A stretch of 64,000 bases of DNA from assembly GCA_963838795.1 (NCBI GenBank), contig CAWISL010000005.1, forward strand, positions 62,001 to 126,000. The letters run 5' to 3'. Below are positions 33,641 to 42,285 of the stretch, piece by piece (the first letter of the stretch is position 1; each line of letters opens with the position of its first letter). Position numbers and translations under genes: made by a program. The notes under the pieces were generated by a model, which was not told where the DNA came from, searched no databases, and saw only the letters and a list, made by a program, of their open reading frames with translations. Source of the DNA: JAIBJN01 sp963838795 (GTDB taxonomy: Bacteria; Actinomycetota; Thermoleophilia; Gaiellales; Gaiellaceae).

Positions 33641-34537
33641 ATGCCCACGACGAGTCTGCTCCCTGACGTCGGGATCGAGCTTCGGGAGGGCAACGCCCAG
33701 GTCGGCGATGTGAGTTTGCACTACGTCGAGGCCGGCGATGGTGATGCCCCGCTGATCGTTCTGCTGCACGGCTTCCCGGAGTTCTGGTTCGGCTGGCGGC
33801 ACCAGATCGCCCCGCTCGCCGCGGCGGGTTTTCGGGTCGTCGCGCCCGACACGCGCGGCTACAACCTGTCATCGAAGCCAGAGGACTTCGAGGCCTACGG
33901 CGTCGACCTGCTCGCCGCTGACATCCGCGCTCTCATAGGAGAACTCGGTGCCGAGTCCGCGCTGTTGGTCGGTCACGACTGGGGCGGAACCATCGCCTGG
34001 ACCACCGCGATGAACCACCCCGAGGTGGTCGACCGACTCGCCATCCTCAACGCCGCTCATCCGCGGCGGCTCTCGCAGGGACTGCACCACCCGAACCAGC
34101 TCCGGAAGTCCTGGTACTTCTTCTTCTTTGCGCTACCGGGACTGCCCGAGGAGGTAGTGCACGCCAGAGACTGGCACTTCTTCCGACACTTCCTGGAAGA
34201 CGCGAACCCGCCTTACACCGACCACGAACTCGAACGCTACGTCGAGGCGTGGTCGCAGCCAGGGGCATCGGCCGCGATGATCAACTACTACCGCGCCTCG
34301 GTAAGACAGTCCCAGAAGGAAGCCGCGGCAAAGCTTCGCCCGATCTCGGCGCCGACACTGGTGATCTGGGGGGAGCGCGATTCCTACCTCGGCTCCGACC
34401 TCGCCGAGCCCGAAAGCGACGATGTGCCCAACCTCGACCGCGTGGAGCGCCTGCCCGACGCGTCGCACTGGGTGCACCACGACGAGGCCGAACGCGTGAA
34501 CCAGCTGCTTATCGACTTCTTCGCCCCTGCGGCATAG
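33641..34537 (+). CDS. Alpha/beta hydrolase, soluble epoxide hydrolase type
   Basis: 298 residues from an ATG with AAGGAGG 6-7 nt upstream. Oxyanion motif HGFPEFWFGWRHQ, nucleophile elbow VGHDWGGTIAW (Asp), cap domain, and late Asp (IWGERDSYLG) and His (PDASHWVHHDE) complete the triad. The two cap tyrosines cannot be assigned with certainty. Epoxide hydrolases and haloalkane dehalogenases share this layout; the HGFPEFW motif favours epoxide hydrolase. It is not closely related to the EHN-type copies nearby. Confidence 0.9.
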   Translation: MPTTSLLPDVGIELREGNAQVGDVSLHYVEAGDGDAPLIVLLHGFPEFWFGWRHQIAPLAAAGFRVVAPDTRGYNLSSKPEDFEAYGVDLLAADIRALIGELGAESALLVGHDWGGTIAWTTAMNHPEVVDRLAILNAAHPRRLSQGLHHPNQLRKSWYFFFFALPGLPEEVVHARDWHFFRHFLEDANPPYTDHELERYVEAWSQPGASAAMINYYRASVRQSQKEAAAKLRPISAPTLVIWGERDSYLGSDLAEPESDDVPNLDRVERLPDASHWVHHDEAERVNQLLIDFFAPAA

Positions 34538-34570
34538 GCGCTAGAGGTGGCCCTCTTCGGAGGAGGTTCC

Positions 34571-35269
34571 ATGCCAGCACAGACCACACCAGCACAGACC
34601 ACACCAGCACAGACCAATCTTTTCCTCCTCGACGATCTGGAGGAGGTCAGCAGGACACGGGAGCTCGCGGAACGCGATCTAAATGCGCTTCACGCTGTCG
34701 CAGACTGGATCAAGACTTACGTGGTCAAGCCTCACAAGGATCTTGGCCGCGCTGGGACCGTCTGTCCCTTCGTGCCTGGGTCATTGGAACGTAAGACACT
34801 TTGGCTCGCTCCCGAGCAGATCGCCGACCGGGACGTGCCGGAAGTTGTCGAGCTTATGAGCGGCTACAAGAGGCTGCTCTTGGACATTCGACCTACTGAA
34901 GGCGACGACGTTATCTACAACGTCATCGTCGTTGTTTTCACCGACTTGTCGGCCAATCGTGCCCAGGGCGTCTTCGACGACGTCCTAAAGCAGCTTGCGG
35001 TTCCGTCGTATGTGGAAGACGGAATCCTGTTCGGGCCGTACTACGAAGGCAACAAGGGGACTGCGTTATACAACTCGAGCTTCCGACCATTCCAGTCGCC
35101 CGTGCCGTTTCTGTTCGTGAGGCATGGAGTCGCCAGTGACTGGAAGTTCTTCCTGGACGACGAGGAGTGGCTCAGCCTGTGGGCGCGTCGCCATGGAGAG
35201 TCCGGAGCCCAGGCCCTTGCTCAGGAACTACGCCGCTTGCCGTGGCGGGCCGGCGCCCAAGCGAGCTGA
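34571..35269 (+). CDS. Conserved protein of unknown function (possibly DUF6875)
   Basis: 232 residues from the ATG at 34571, chosen over a GTG at 34547 because GGAGGAGG lies 5 nt before it. The N-terminus carries a threefold 15-bp repeat coding PAQTT. The core has VKPHKDLGRAGTVCPFVPG, then KRLLLDIRPTEGDDVIYNVI and GILFGPYYEGNKGTALYN, a pattern I recall as DUF6875; I cannot confirm this. No catalytic motif is evident. Its A+T content looks higher than its neighbours', hinting at separate origin. It follows the hydrolase by 33 bp and precedes a tiny membrane protein by 6 bp. Confidence 0.65.
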   Translation: MPAQTTPAQTTPAQTNLFLLDDLEEVSRTRELAERDLNALHAVADWIKTYVVKPHKDLGRAGTVCPFVPGSLERKTLWLAPEQIADRDVPEVVELMSGYKRLLLDIRPTEGDDVIYNVIVVVFTDLSANRAQGVFDDVLKQLAVPSYVEDGILFGPYYEGNKGTALYNSSFRPFQSPVPFLFVRHGVASDWKFFLDDEEWLSLWARRHGESGAQALAQELRRLPWRAGAQAS

Positions 35270-35275
35270 GACGAC

Positions 35276-35488
35276 ATGGTCGAGTTCCGTGGCTGGTGGA
35301 TCGTCCTAGACACTGTTTGTTGGATTTTCATCCTGATCGTCTTCGGGATGGGGGTGTTCGGTGCGTGGCCCCCGTCGCCTTGGGGAGTGATCTTTATTGT
35401 CGGACTCGTGCTCGCATGTGCCTTCGAACTCTGGGCTTGGAGGAGCTTTCGAGCCAGGAGACGCTCGCCTGATGCGGACCCGAGCTAA
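35276..35488 (+). CDS. Small two-segment membrane protein
   Basis: 70 residues, with hydrophobic segments near 7-30 (WWIVLDTVCWIFILIVFGMG) and 36-55 (WGVIFIVGLVLACAFELWAW) and a basic, polar C-terminus. It starts 6 bp after the preceding gene and is probably in its operon. No family recognised. Confidence 0.6.
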   Translation: MVEFRGWWIVLDTVCWIFILIVFGMGVFGAWPPSPWGVIFIVGLVLACAFELWAWRSFRARRRSPDADPS

Positions 35489-35503
35489 CTGACGCCGCTA
35501 GAA

Positions 35504-35539
35504 GCGGCGGGAATCGAACCCGCGCAAGGTTTCAATCGG
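35504..35539 (-). repeat. tmRNA 3'-end-like segment, copy C
   Basis: GCGGCGGGAATCGAACCCGC matches ssrA exactly and is then followed by GCAAGGTTTCAATCGG, shared with copies B and D. The outer acceptor bases TGGAG are altered here (TAGAA), so the copy is partial. It lies 15 bp after the small membrane protein gene. Confidence 0.75.
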
Positions 35540-35698
35540 GATGAGAGGGCCGAGGCGGACTACAACCACCGCCGGCGACACTCCGCCTCGGCTCCTAGGC
35601 GCCAGCTGTCTGCAGCCTGCACCCGTCCATGATCGACTCTCACTGACAGTCGCCGGTGCGTTCATCGGCGATTGCGGAACAGCGATAGGGTCGTCGCC

Positions 35699-36100
35699 AT
35701 GCCGTTCTCGCTCAGAAACCTCAGGCACGACCTGAAAGACTTCGGGTCCAATTTCGACGGTGCGCCGGAGCTGGAGTTCCGCCTGGCTACCGATGCGCTG
35801 GAACTCGAGCAGTCCGGCCTGTGTTACCAGCGCATCCCGCCCGGCTACCGGTTCCCGTACGGCCACACGCACAAGGAGCAGGAAGAGGTCTACGTCGTCG
35901 TGCGCGGGAGCGGGCGGATGAAGCTCGACGACGAAATCGTCGAGCTCAGAGAGTGGGACGCGTTGCGCGTCCCACCCGGTACGTGGCGAGGCTACGAAGC
36001 CGGGCCCGACGGCCTCGAGATCATCGTGATCGGGGCGCCCAATCTCGGCGAGAATCGGCGTGCTGACGTCGACGGACAGCGCGATTGGTGGACTGACTAG
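35699..36100 (+). CDS. Cupin-domain protein
   Basis: 133 residues from the ATG at 35699; an upstream in-frame ATG would add nine residues. The cupin motifs are GYRFPYGHTHKEQEEVYVV (two His and Glu metal ligands) and DALRVPPGTWRGYEAGPDG. It is a single beta-barrel, probably metal-binding. The role is unknown. It is the only gene between tmRNA-tail copies C and D. Confidence 0.85.
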   Translation: MPFSLRNLRHDLKDFGSNFDGAPELEFRLATDALELEQSGLCYQRIPPGYRFPYGHTHKEQEEVYVVVRGSGRMKLDDEIVELREWDALRVPPGTWRGYEAGPDGLEIIVIGAPNLGENRRADVDGQRDWWTD

Positions 36101-36176
36101 GTCCGCGAAACGCCTGAAGAGAGCCGCCGGAGCCGTCTGTCCGACAACTCCAGAGCTCGCTCCATAACGAATGTGA

Positions 36177-36220
36177 TGGAGGCGCGGCGGGAATTCGGAC
36201 CAGCGCAAGATTTCAACCGG
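36177..36220 (-). repeat. tmRNA 3'-end-like segment, copy D (degenerate)
   Basis: TGGAGGCGCGGCGGGAATTC is recognisable as the acceptor/T-arm with an inserted CG and substitutions, followed by GCGCAAGATTTCAACCGG shared with copies B and C. This is the most decayed copy. The 36,100-36,435 gap around it has no gene. Confidence 0.65.
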
Positions 36221-36434
36221 TGCCTGACGAGGTTTGAGAGCCCGTCCTTTCGTGCCGCTATAGGCGGACTTGTAGTTCGATCTCGCTCAGGAAGGCACGG
36301 CTGCCCCGACGGCGGCGATCGCCTGGCGGGTGTCAGGCCTTGCCGTCTGACGACGAGGAGCAACGCAAGCAGGCGAGTCGAAGAACACACGCATCCGCCG
36401 ATGAGTTTCGGCTCGCGGCGGGATCGAATAGTGA

Positions 36435-37490
36435 GTGGCGCCCGTACGATCTCGTGCGGGCCGACGTGCCAGCGAAGGAGCGGCTACGGCGACCGAGACA
36501 GAGCAGCAGATCGTCAGCGCGGCTACGGCGGGCGACGAGGCTGCGTTCACGCAGCTCGTCGAGCGCTTCCGCGGCGAGCTGCAGGTGCACGCCTACCGGA
36601 TGCTCGGCTCGCTCGAAGATGCGCAGGACGCACTGCAAGAGGCGTTCATCCGAGCGTGGAGCGGGCGCGCGACGTACCGGGGAGAGTCCAGCTTCCGCGC
36701 CTGGCTCTACCGCATCACCACCAACGCCTGCCTCAGGATGCTGGAGCGCCGTCCTCGGCGCCTCGTCCCCTTCGACTCGGGCCCCGCCGCAGCGGTCGGC
36801 GCCCGCCCCCAGCCGCCCGCCGACCTCCCTTGGCTTCAGCCGTACCCCGACCGTCTCCTCGACGAGAGTCCCGAGCCGGAAGACGTCGTCGTCGCGCGCG
36901 AGACCATCGAGCTCGCCTTTCTCGCCGCGATCCAGCATCTCCCGCCCCGCCAGCGCGCCGTCCTGATCCTGCGCGACGTGCTCGACTGGTCCGCATCCGA
37001 GACCGCCTCAGTGCTCGAGATGAGCGTCGCCGCCGTGAACAGCGCCCTCCAGCGAGCGCGGGCGACGATGAAGGAGCGGCTCCCCGCGAGACGGCTCGAG
37101 TGGGCGACAGCCGCCGCTGCGGAGGATGCCGAGCTTTCGCTCCTCCAGACGTACATGGAGGCTTTCGAGCGGCACGACGCGGCTCAGCTCGTCACGCTTC
37201 TTCGTGAGGACGTACGGATGGCGATGCCGCCGCACCCGACCTGGTACGACGGACGCGAAGCGATCGCGGCCTTCCTCGCCGGCGTCGCCTTCGGGCCCGG
37301 GTCGGACCCGCACCGGTTCGTCCCGACGCGCGCGAACCGGCAGCCGGCATTCGGCGTCTATCGGGGCGAGGGCGCCGACGCCACGCCGTTCGCCGTCAAC
37401 GTGGTCGAGATCGAGTCCGGCCTGGTCACGGGCATGCACTTCTTCATCTACCCCGGCTCTTCCCGGCCTTCGGCCTCCCCGACACGTTGA
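36435..37490 (+). CDS. ECF sigma factor with C-terminal SnoaL-like domain
   Basis: 351 residues from a GTG; the true start may lie a little downstream. Region 2 (FTQLVERFRGELQVHAYRML and LEDAQDALQEAFIRAW) and region 4 (LPPRQRAVLILRDVLDWSAS, then VAAVNSALQRARATMKERL) are clear. From residue ~230 the SnoaL-like fold starts (LLQTYMEAFERHDAAQLVTL, MAMPPHPTWYDGREAIAAFL), as in SigG/ECF41/ECF56-type factors, where this domain controls activity. It is the first gene of a tight four-gene unit with a transporter and a DUF899 protein, which may be its target operon. Confidence 0.9.
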   Translation: MAPVRSRAGRRASEGAATATETEQQIVSAATAGDEAAFTQLVERFRGELQVHAYRMLGSLEDAQDALQEAFIRAWSGRATYRGESSFRAWLYRITTNACLRMLERRPRRLVPFDSGPAAAVGARPQPPADLPWLQPYPDRLLDESPEPEDVVVARETIELAFLAAIQHLPPRQRAVLILRDVLDWSASETASVLEMSVAAVNSALQRARATMKERLPARRLEWATAAAAEDAELSLLQTYMEAFERHDAAQLVTLLREDVRMAMPPHPTWYDGREAIAAFLAGVAFGPGSDPHRFVPTRANRQPAFGVYRGEGADATPFAVNVVEIESGLVTGMHFFIYPGSSRPSASPTR

Positions 37491-37491
37491 A

Positions 37492-37860
37492 ATGACCCCG
37501 GACGAGAGCGCCGCCGATGCGCTCTTTTGCCATCCGCTCCCGGGGGGCTTCTCCAAGCGGGTCTTTCGGGTGGCGCCCCGGCTCGAGCTCGACTTGGAGC
37601 TGGTTCTCCCGCCCGACGCCATCGTGGTCGTCGAGCAGGGAGAGCTCGAGATCGAGGGCAGGGCGGGGACGTGCCGACGGTTCCGGAGCGGCTCGATGAT
37701 CCCGATCGCTCGGCTCCCCGTAGCCCACCTCCGCAGCGTCGGTGCCTTCCCACTCGTCCTCGTCGCCGTCTCGCGAGCGCGGCCGAGAGAGACCGATGAG
37801 TTCCTGCACGACGGCGGATCGTTACTGCAAAGGCTGAAACGAATCGGAAGGTCACGATGA
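37492..37860 (+). CDS. Small cupin-like hypothetical protein
   Basis: 122 residues from an ATG one base after the sigma stop. A beta-rich central part (LELVLPPDAIVVVEQGELEIEG, then FRSGSMIPIARL) looks like a degenerate cupin or sensor barrel without metal ligands. Its end overlaps the transporter start by ATGA. Position suggests a small regulator or partner of the sigma factor, but this is inference. Confidence 0.6.
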   Translation: MTPDESAADALFCHPLPGGFSKRVFRVAPRLELDLELVLPPDAIVVVEQGELEIEGRAGTCRRFRSGSMIPIARLPVAHLRSVGAFPLVLVAVSRARPRETDEFLHDGGSLLQRLKRIGRSR

Positions 37861-39371
37861 ACGCACTCCCTGACAACACGGAATCCGCCGCGCAGTTCCC
37901 GCGCCCAGCGCCCGTGCCCGCGCCAGATCCCCGCCGCTGGTGGGCGCTCGCGCTCCTCTGCGGCGCCTTCTTCATGGTCATCCTCGACGCGGCGATCGTG
38001 ACGGTCGCGCTGCCCTCGATCCAGGCGGACCTGTCCTTCTCGGCGCAGGGACTGCAGTGGGTGGTGAGCGCCTATGCCCTCACCTTCGCCGGCCTGCTCC
38101 TGCTCGGAGGGCGGGCTGCGGACTTGCTCGGGCGCCGGCGCGTGTTCATGGTCGGCATCGCTCTCTTCACGCTCGCCTCGCTTCTCTGCGGGCTCGCCTG
38201 GTCGGACGAGGCCCTGATCGGCGCCCGCGCCTTCCAGGGCATCGGCGCCGCGATCATGACCCCCACTGCGCTCTCGATCATCACGACGCTCTTCGCGGAG
38301 GGAGCCGAGCGCAACAAGGCGCTCGGAATCTGGGGAGCGCTCGGCGGCTTCGGGGCGACAACGGCCTGGTTGATCGGGGGTCTCCTCGTCGACGGCCTCG
38401 GCTGGGAGTGGATCTTCTTCATCAACATCCCGATCGGCCTCCTCGCGATCGCGCTTTGCCCGGTTCTGCTCCCCGAGAGTCGCGCGGACACGGCCCGGCG
38501 GAGCTACGACCCCGCCGGCGCGCTGACCATCACTGGTGCCCTCGTGCTGCTCGTCTACGCAGTCGTCGAAGCTCCCGACGCCGGTTGGACCTCGGCGCAG
38601 ACGCTGCTCCTCTTCGCAGGCTCGGCGGCGCTGCTCGGCGTCTTCGCCATCATCGAGTCACACCATCCGGCGCCGCTCGTTCCCCTGCGCATCTTCCGTT
38701 CGCGCACGATCGTCGGGGCGAACGCCGTCATGCTCCTCTTCGCCACGGTCGCATTCGGCATGCCGTTCACGCTCACGCTCTATGCGCAGCAGGTGCTCGG
38801 CTACTCCGCGGTCAAGTTCGGGCTGACCTCCGTCGTCTTCCCTGCCACGGCCGCCGCCGGCTCGATCCTCGGCCAGGCCATCGTGCTGCGGGTGGGCTTC
38901 CGTCCGGTGGCGGCCGCCGGCATGGCCATGATGGGCGCCGGTGCCCTGCTGCTGACCCAGGTCTCGGTCAGCGGCAGCTACTTCGGTGACATCTTCCTCG
39001 CGCTGCTCGTCTTCGGCCCCGGCATCGGCCTCGCCTTCGTGACCGTCACGGTCGCCGCGCTCGCCGGGGTCGCAGAGCACGAGTCCGGGCTCGCCTCAGG
39101 CCTAAGCAACACCGCGTTCCAGATGGGCGCTGCCATCGGGACAGCCATCGTCGCCACCGTGGCCGTTTCCCAGACGAAGGACTACCTGGCGGCAGATGCC
39201 GACGCGAATCCGCTTGTCGCCCTGACCGAGGGCTTCCAGTCAGCCTTCCTCGCCGTGGCTCTCCTCGCCGGGGTCGGCGTTGTCCTCGCCCGCCTACTGC
39301 TTGGGCGCCCGCGCGGTGCGGCGCCGAAGCAAATCGAGCTCGAGCCGGCCGCGGCACCCGCGGCCGACTGA
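37857..39371 (+). CDS. DHA2-family (14-segment) MFS drug exporter
   Basis: 504 residues. Motif A is GRAADLLGRRRVFMVG, and the DHA2 motif in segment 1 is LDAAIVTVALPSIQADL. About 14 hydrophobic segments can be counted. Members export drugs, dyes or antibiotics by proton antiport. It overlaps the upstream gene by ATGA and is followed 28 bp later by the DUF899 gene; the ECF sigma factor upstream likely controls both. Confidence 0.93.
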   Translation: MNALPDNTESAAQFPRPAPVPAPDPRRWWALALLCGAFFMVILDAAIVTVALPSIQADLSFSAQGLQWVVSAYALTFAGLLLLGGRAADLLGRRRVFMVGIALFTLASLLCGLAWSDEALIGARAFQGIGAAIMTPTALSIITTLFAEGAERNKALGIWGALGGFGATTAWLIGGLLVDGLGWEWIFFINIPIGLLAIALCPVLLPESRADTARRSYDPAGALTITGALVLLVYAVVEAPDAGWTSAQTLLLFAGSAALLGVFAIIESHHPAPLVPLRIFRSRTIVGANAVMLLFATVAFGMPFTLTLYAQQVLGYSAVKFGLTSVVFPATAAAGSILGQAIVLRVGFRPVAAAGMAMMGAGALLLTQVSVSGSYFGDIFLALLVFGPGIGLAFVTVTVAALAGVAEHESGLASGLSNTAFQMGAAIGTAIVATVAVSQTKDYLAADADANPLVALTEGFQSAFLAVALLAGVGVVLARLLLGRPRGAAPKQIELEPAAAPAAD

Positions 39372-39399
39372 ATCAGCAGACGCACCAAGGAGAAAAACG

Positions 39400-40191
39400 A
39401 TGACTGAACACAAGATCGCAACCCGTGAGGAATGGGATGCCGCGCGCGAGCGGCTACTCGTCCGCGAAAAGGAACACACCCGGCTGGGCGACGAGCTCGC
39501 CCAGCAGCGACGCGAGCTGCCCTGGGTGCCGGTGGAGAAGGACTACCGCTTTGACACCGCCGAGGGCGAGAAGACGCTGGTCGAGCTGTTCGAGGGGCGT
39601 TCGCAGCTGCTCGTCTACCACTTCATGTTCGGCCCCAGCTACCAGGCCGGCTGCCCGGTGAACTCGTCGATCGCCGACTCCGTCAACGGCGTCGTCCCGC
39701 ACCTGCACGCCCGCGACGTGACCATGCTCTTCGTCTCCCAAGCGCCGCTGGAGAAACTGCAGGCCTACAAGCACCGCATGGGCTGGAGCTTCCCCTGGGT
39801 CTCCACCGCCCACACCGACTTCAACTTCGACCTCGGCTTCTCCTACACCGAGGAACAGGCGCGCGAGGCCGTGGCGCAGCTAAGGGCAACCGGGCTCACG
39901 GTTCAGCACACCGGGACAGGGCCCGAGACGGAGACCGGGCTCCCGCCGATCGTCGAGCACAACGCCCGCTCCTCGGGCACCGACGTCGTCGGCTACCTCA
40001 CCGAAAGTCCCGGCTTCAGCAGCTTCGTCCACGACGACGGCAGCGTCTACCACACCTACTCGACCACCTGGCGCGGACTCGAATTCGTCATGGGCTACTA
40101 CCCAATCCTCGACCACGCACCCAAAGGCCGCAACGAAGGCGAGGACTGGCAGCTCTGGATCCGCCGGCACGACGAGTACGACCGCGAGTGA
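39400..40191 (+). CDS. DUF899 family (thioredoxin-fold) protein
   Basis: 263 residues with AAGGAG 9 nt before the ATG. The pattern RLGDELAQQRRELPWVPVEK, then FMFGPSYQAGCPVNSSIAD and SPGFSSFVHDDGSVYHTYST is that of DUF899, often annotated as a thioredoxin-like or dithiol-disulfide family. Only one cysteine is present (AGCP). These genes often sit beside ECF sigma factors with SnoaL tails, as here. Confidence 0.9.
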   Translation: MTEHKIATREEWDAARERLLVREKEHTRLGDELAQQRRELPWVPVEKDYRFDTAEGEKTLVELFEGRSQLLVYHFMFGPSYQAGCPVNSSIADSVNGVVPHLHARDVTMLFVSQAPLEKLQAYKHRMGWSFPWVSTAHTDFNFDLGFSYTEEQAREAVAQLRATGLTVQHTGTGPETETGLPPIVEHNARSSGTDVVGYLTESPGFSSFVHDDGSVYHTYSTTWRGLEFVMGYYPILDHAPKGRNEGEDWQLWIRRHDEYDRE

Positions 40192-40206
40192 CGACGACTG
40201 GCTCGG

Positions 40207-40383
40207 CTAGCCCGTGGCGAGCGGCGGGCTCGGGTGCGTCGGCTGGTAGAGGCCCAGCTCCGAGCCTCCGGGGAGGGCGATCGCCGTTACCAGCCCGAAG
40301 CTCTCCTCGCTGATCGGACGCGTGAGCTCGACACCCTTGGCCTTCAGCTTCCGGGCCTCCTCGTGGACGTCGTCGCACAGGAG
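40207..40383 (-). pseudogene. VOC-family C-terminal fragment
   Basis: About 59 codons, LLCDDVHEEARKLKAKGVEL to LPGGSELGLYQP, correspond to the second half of a glyoxalase-like protein. The first half is missing; at ~40,385 the sequence changes abruptly to an unrelated fragment on the other strand. A truncated pseudogene. Confidence 0.75.
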
Positions 40384-40390
40384 GGAGCGC

Positions 40391-40723
40391 TTCAACCAGA
40401 CTCACGACAACCAAGCTGCGATCTCCTTCGGAGTCGGGTCGACCGCGCGCCTCATCACCGGGGCGGCGCTCATCATCATCGCCGTGTTCTGGGGATTCGC
40501 GATGGGCGACGCGATCATGTTCCAGCAGATGGGCTTCGGCGTTGCAATCGCGCTCCTGATCGATGCGACGATCGTTCGCTCGGTGCTCGTTCCGGCGACG
40601 ATGAAGATCCTCGGCAAGTGGAACTGGTATCTACCGTCGTGGCTCGACTGGCTTCCGAACGTCCACGTCGAGGGCGCCGAGCCCTTGCCCCCGCGGGCAA
40701 GACCCGCCACGAGCTCGACCTAG
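40391..40723 (+). pseudogene. MMPL/RND transporter C-terminal fragment
   Basis: About 110 codons encode FGVGSTARLITGAALIIIAV, MFQQMGFGVAIALLIDATIV and RSVLVPATMKILG, the last membrane segments of an MmpL-type lipid/drug exporter of 700 or more residues. No start codon or upstream domain is present. It abuts the VOC fragment head to head within about 10 bp, as if a deletion joined two broken genes. Confidence 0.8.
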
Positions 40724-40733
40724 ACGCTTGTTG

Positions 40734-41822
40734 ATGAACCGGGACGCCCAAAACGGCTCCGATTCGCCCCCGCGTGACCGGGCCCGGCCAGGTGCGTTCT
40801 CGGTTGAGACGGGAATCGGCGTCTGGGGATCCACGCCGTGGCGTGAGCTGGCCACCTCTTGGCTCGACGAACAGCTGGCGAGCATCGGAAGCAGGCGCAC
40901 CGGCGCGGTCGAGCAACCGCACCTGCGCCCATGGGCCACGGTCCTCACCGCCCCGACAGCGCACGGGCCCGTCTGGCTCAAGGCGGTGGGGCCGGCAGCA
41001 GCCTTCGAGCCCGATCTGTACGAGCTCCTGGCTCGTGTTGCGCCGAAACGAGCACTCGTCCCATTGGCCGTCGACGCTGCACGCGGCTGGGTTCTGCTCC
41101 CGGACGGCGGCCCGCCGCTGGCAGATCGTCTCACCGGAGCCGAGCTCGCCGATGCGCTCGCCGAGATCATGCGGTGTTACGCGGAGTTGCAGCGCGACTT
41201 CGCCAGCGAGATCGAGGCTGCTCTGGCGATCGGCGTTGCCGACATGCGACCGGAGGTGATGGCGGGGCGCTTCGACGAGGCGATGCAGGTGGTGGGGCGC
41301 TCCGTTGCCGACCGGAGTGTTCCTGGCGGGCGCGAGATCCTTCGCGAGGTCGCCTCCAGCCGCCAGACCTACCGCTCGTGGTGCGATCGCCTGACCGAGA
41401 AGCTGGGAGCGGCGAGCCTGGATCACAACGACCTGCACCCTTGGAACATGCTCGTGCCCAAGCTCGACCGACCCGACGAGGTCAGATTCTACGACTGGGG
41501 AGATGCCGTTGTTGCGCATCCCTTCGCCTGCATGCTCGTTCCGCTTGGCTGGGCGCAACGCCGGCTCGAGACCAACCTCTATGCACGCGAGCTTCTCCTC
41601 ATTCGGGACGCATACCTCGCGGCGTTCAGCGACCTCGCTCCACACGCGGAGCTCGTCGAGACGCTCGAGCTCGCCTGCCGCGTCGCGAAGGTTGCGCGCG
41701 CCCTGACTTGGGCGCGAGCAGTGGCGCAGTCCGATCCGGACGAACTCGACGAACACTCCGCGAGCGCACCGCTCGCCTGCCTGCGCTCGCTCCTCGACGA
41801 CTCCTATCTCGGTGGCGCGTGA
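40734..41822 (+). CDS. Aminoglycoside-phosphotransferase-like (APH) protein
   Basis: 362 residues from the ATG at 40734; a TTG six bases upstream is less likely. The kinase-like catalytic loop is LDHNDLHPWNML, with the metal-binding FYDWGDAVVAHPF downstream. The N-lobe is poorly conserved, starting near PVWLKAVG. These proteins phosphorylate aminoglycosides or small metabolites, and many environmental members have unknown substrates. It starts 11 bp after the MMPL fragment. Confidence 0.85.
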   Translation: MNRDAQNGSDSPPRDRARPGAFSVETGIGVWGSTPWRELATSWLDEQLASIGSRRTGAVEQPHLRPWATVLTAPTAHGPVWLKAVGPAAAFEPDLYELLARVAPKRALVPLAVDAARGWVLLPDGGPPLADRLTGAELADALAEIMRCYAELQRDFASEIEAALAIGVADMRPEVMAGRFDEAMQVVGRSVADRSVPGGREILREVASSRQTYRSWCDRLTEKLGAASLDHNDLHPWNMLVPKLDRPDEVRFYDWGDAVVAHPFACMLVPLGWAQRRLETNLYARELLLIRDAYLAAFSDLAPHAELVETLELACRVAKVARALTWARAVAQSDPDELDEHSASAPLACLRSLLDDSYLGGA

Positions 41823-41877
41823 CGACGTCCAGGCTGGCGGACGTAGCTGATGCCTGGTCGCCGGCGCGCGCGCCTGG

Positions 41878-42042
41878 TCACTGATCGACGGCGATGCGCA
41901 CGCGCTTGTTGGCCTTGCCCTTGGACTCGGCCTTGACAACCCGGACGCGGCCCACCTCGCCCGTGGCGGCGACGTGCGTCCCGCCGTCGGCTTGGCGGTC
42001 GAGGCCGACGATGTCGATCACGCGCACCGGTCGATCGACCGA
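41878..42042 (-). pseudogene. AlaX-type alanyl-tRNA editing protein, C-terminal fragment
   Basis: About 54 codons: DRPVRVIDIVGLDRQADGGT followed by HVAATGEVGRVRVVK and ESKGKANKRVRIAV, with the Cys/His-type DGGTHV zinc region of AlaX deacylases. The rest of the gene upstream is missing. The 42,042-42,286 stretch holds only a terminator hairpin and no other gene. Confidence 0.75.
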
Positions 42043-42242
42043 GGGATGAGGTTGGCCTTCAAGCGGATGAGGGCGGGGGTTCGGAAAGACCCCCGCTCTC
42101 GCTGAGTTTCGCTTCAAACCGTGGATGGCGGGCGCTTCCCCTGCTCGACAAGCTCGAGGGCGAAGACATCTGGCGACACCCACTCCGCCGCGGCCGACGT
42201 CCGCGGCCGCGGCACGACCACGCGTGAATCGACGGCTACCGC

Positions 42243-42281
42243 CGCAAGTCGTCATGGCCGGCAGAGCCGGCCGGACTTGCG
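42243..42281 (-). terminator. Stem-loop terminator of the bicupin gene
   Basis: CGCAAGTC pairs with GACTTGCG, and inside it GGCCGGC pairs with GCCGGCC around an AGA loop. The structure begins 5 bp past the bicupin stop codon on the minus strand. Confidence 0.7.
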
Positions 42282-42285
42282 ACGG

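Noticed and set aside
35520..35540. GTTTCAATCGGG resembling a CRISPR repeat
   Set aside because: There is only one copy, with no spacers and no cas genes; it belongs to tail subtype 2.
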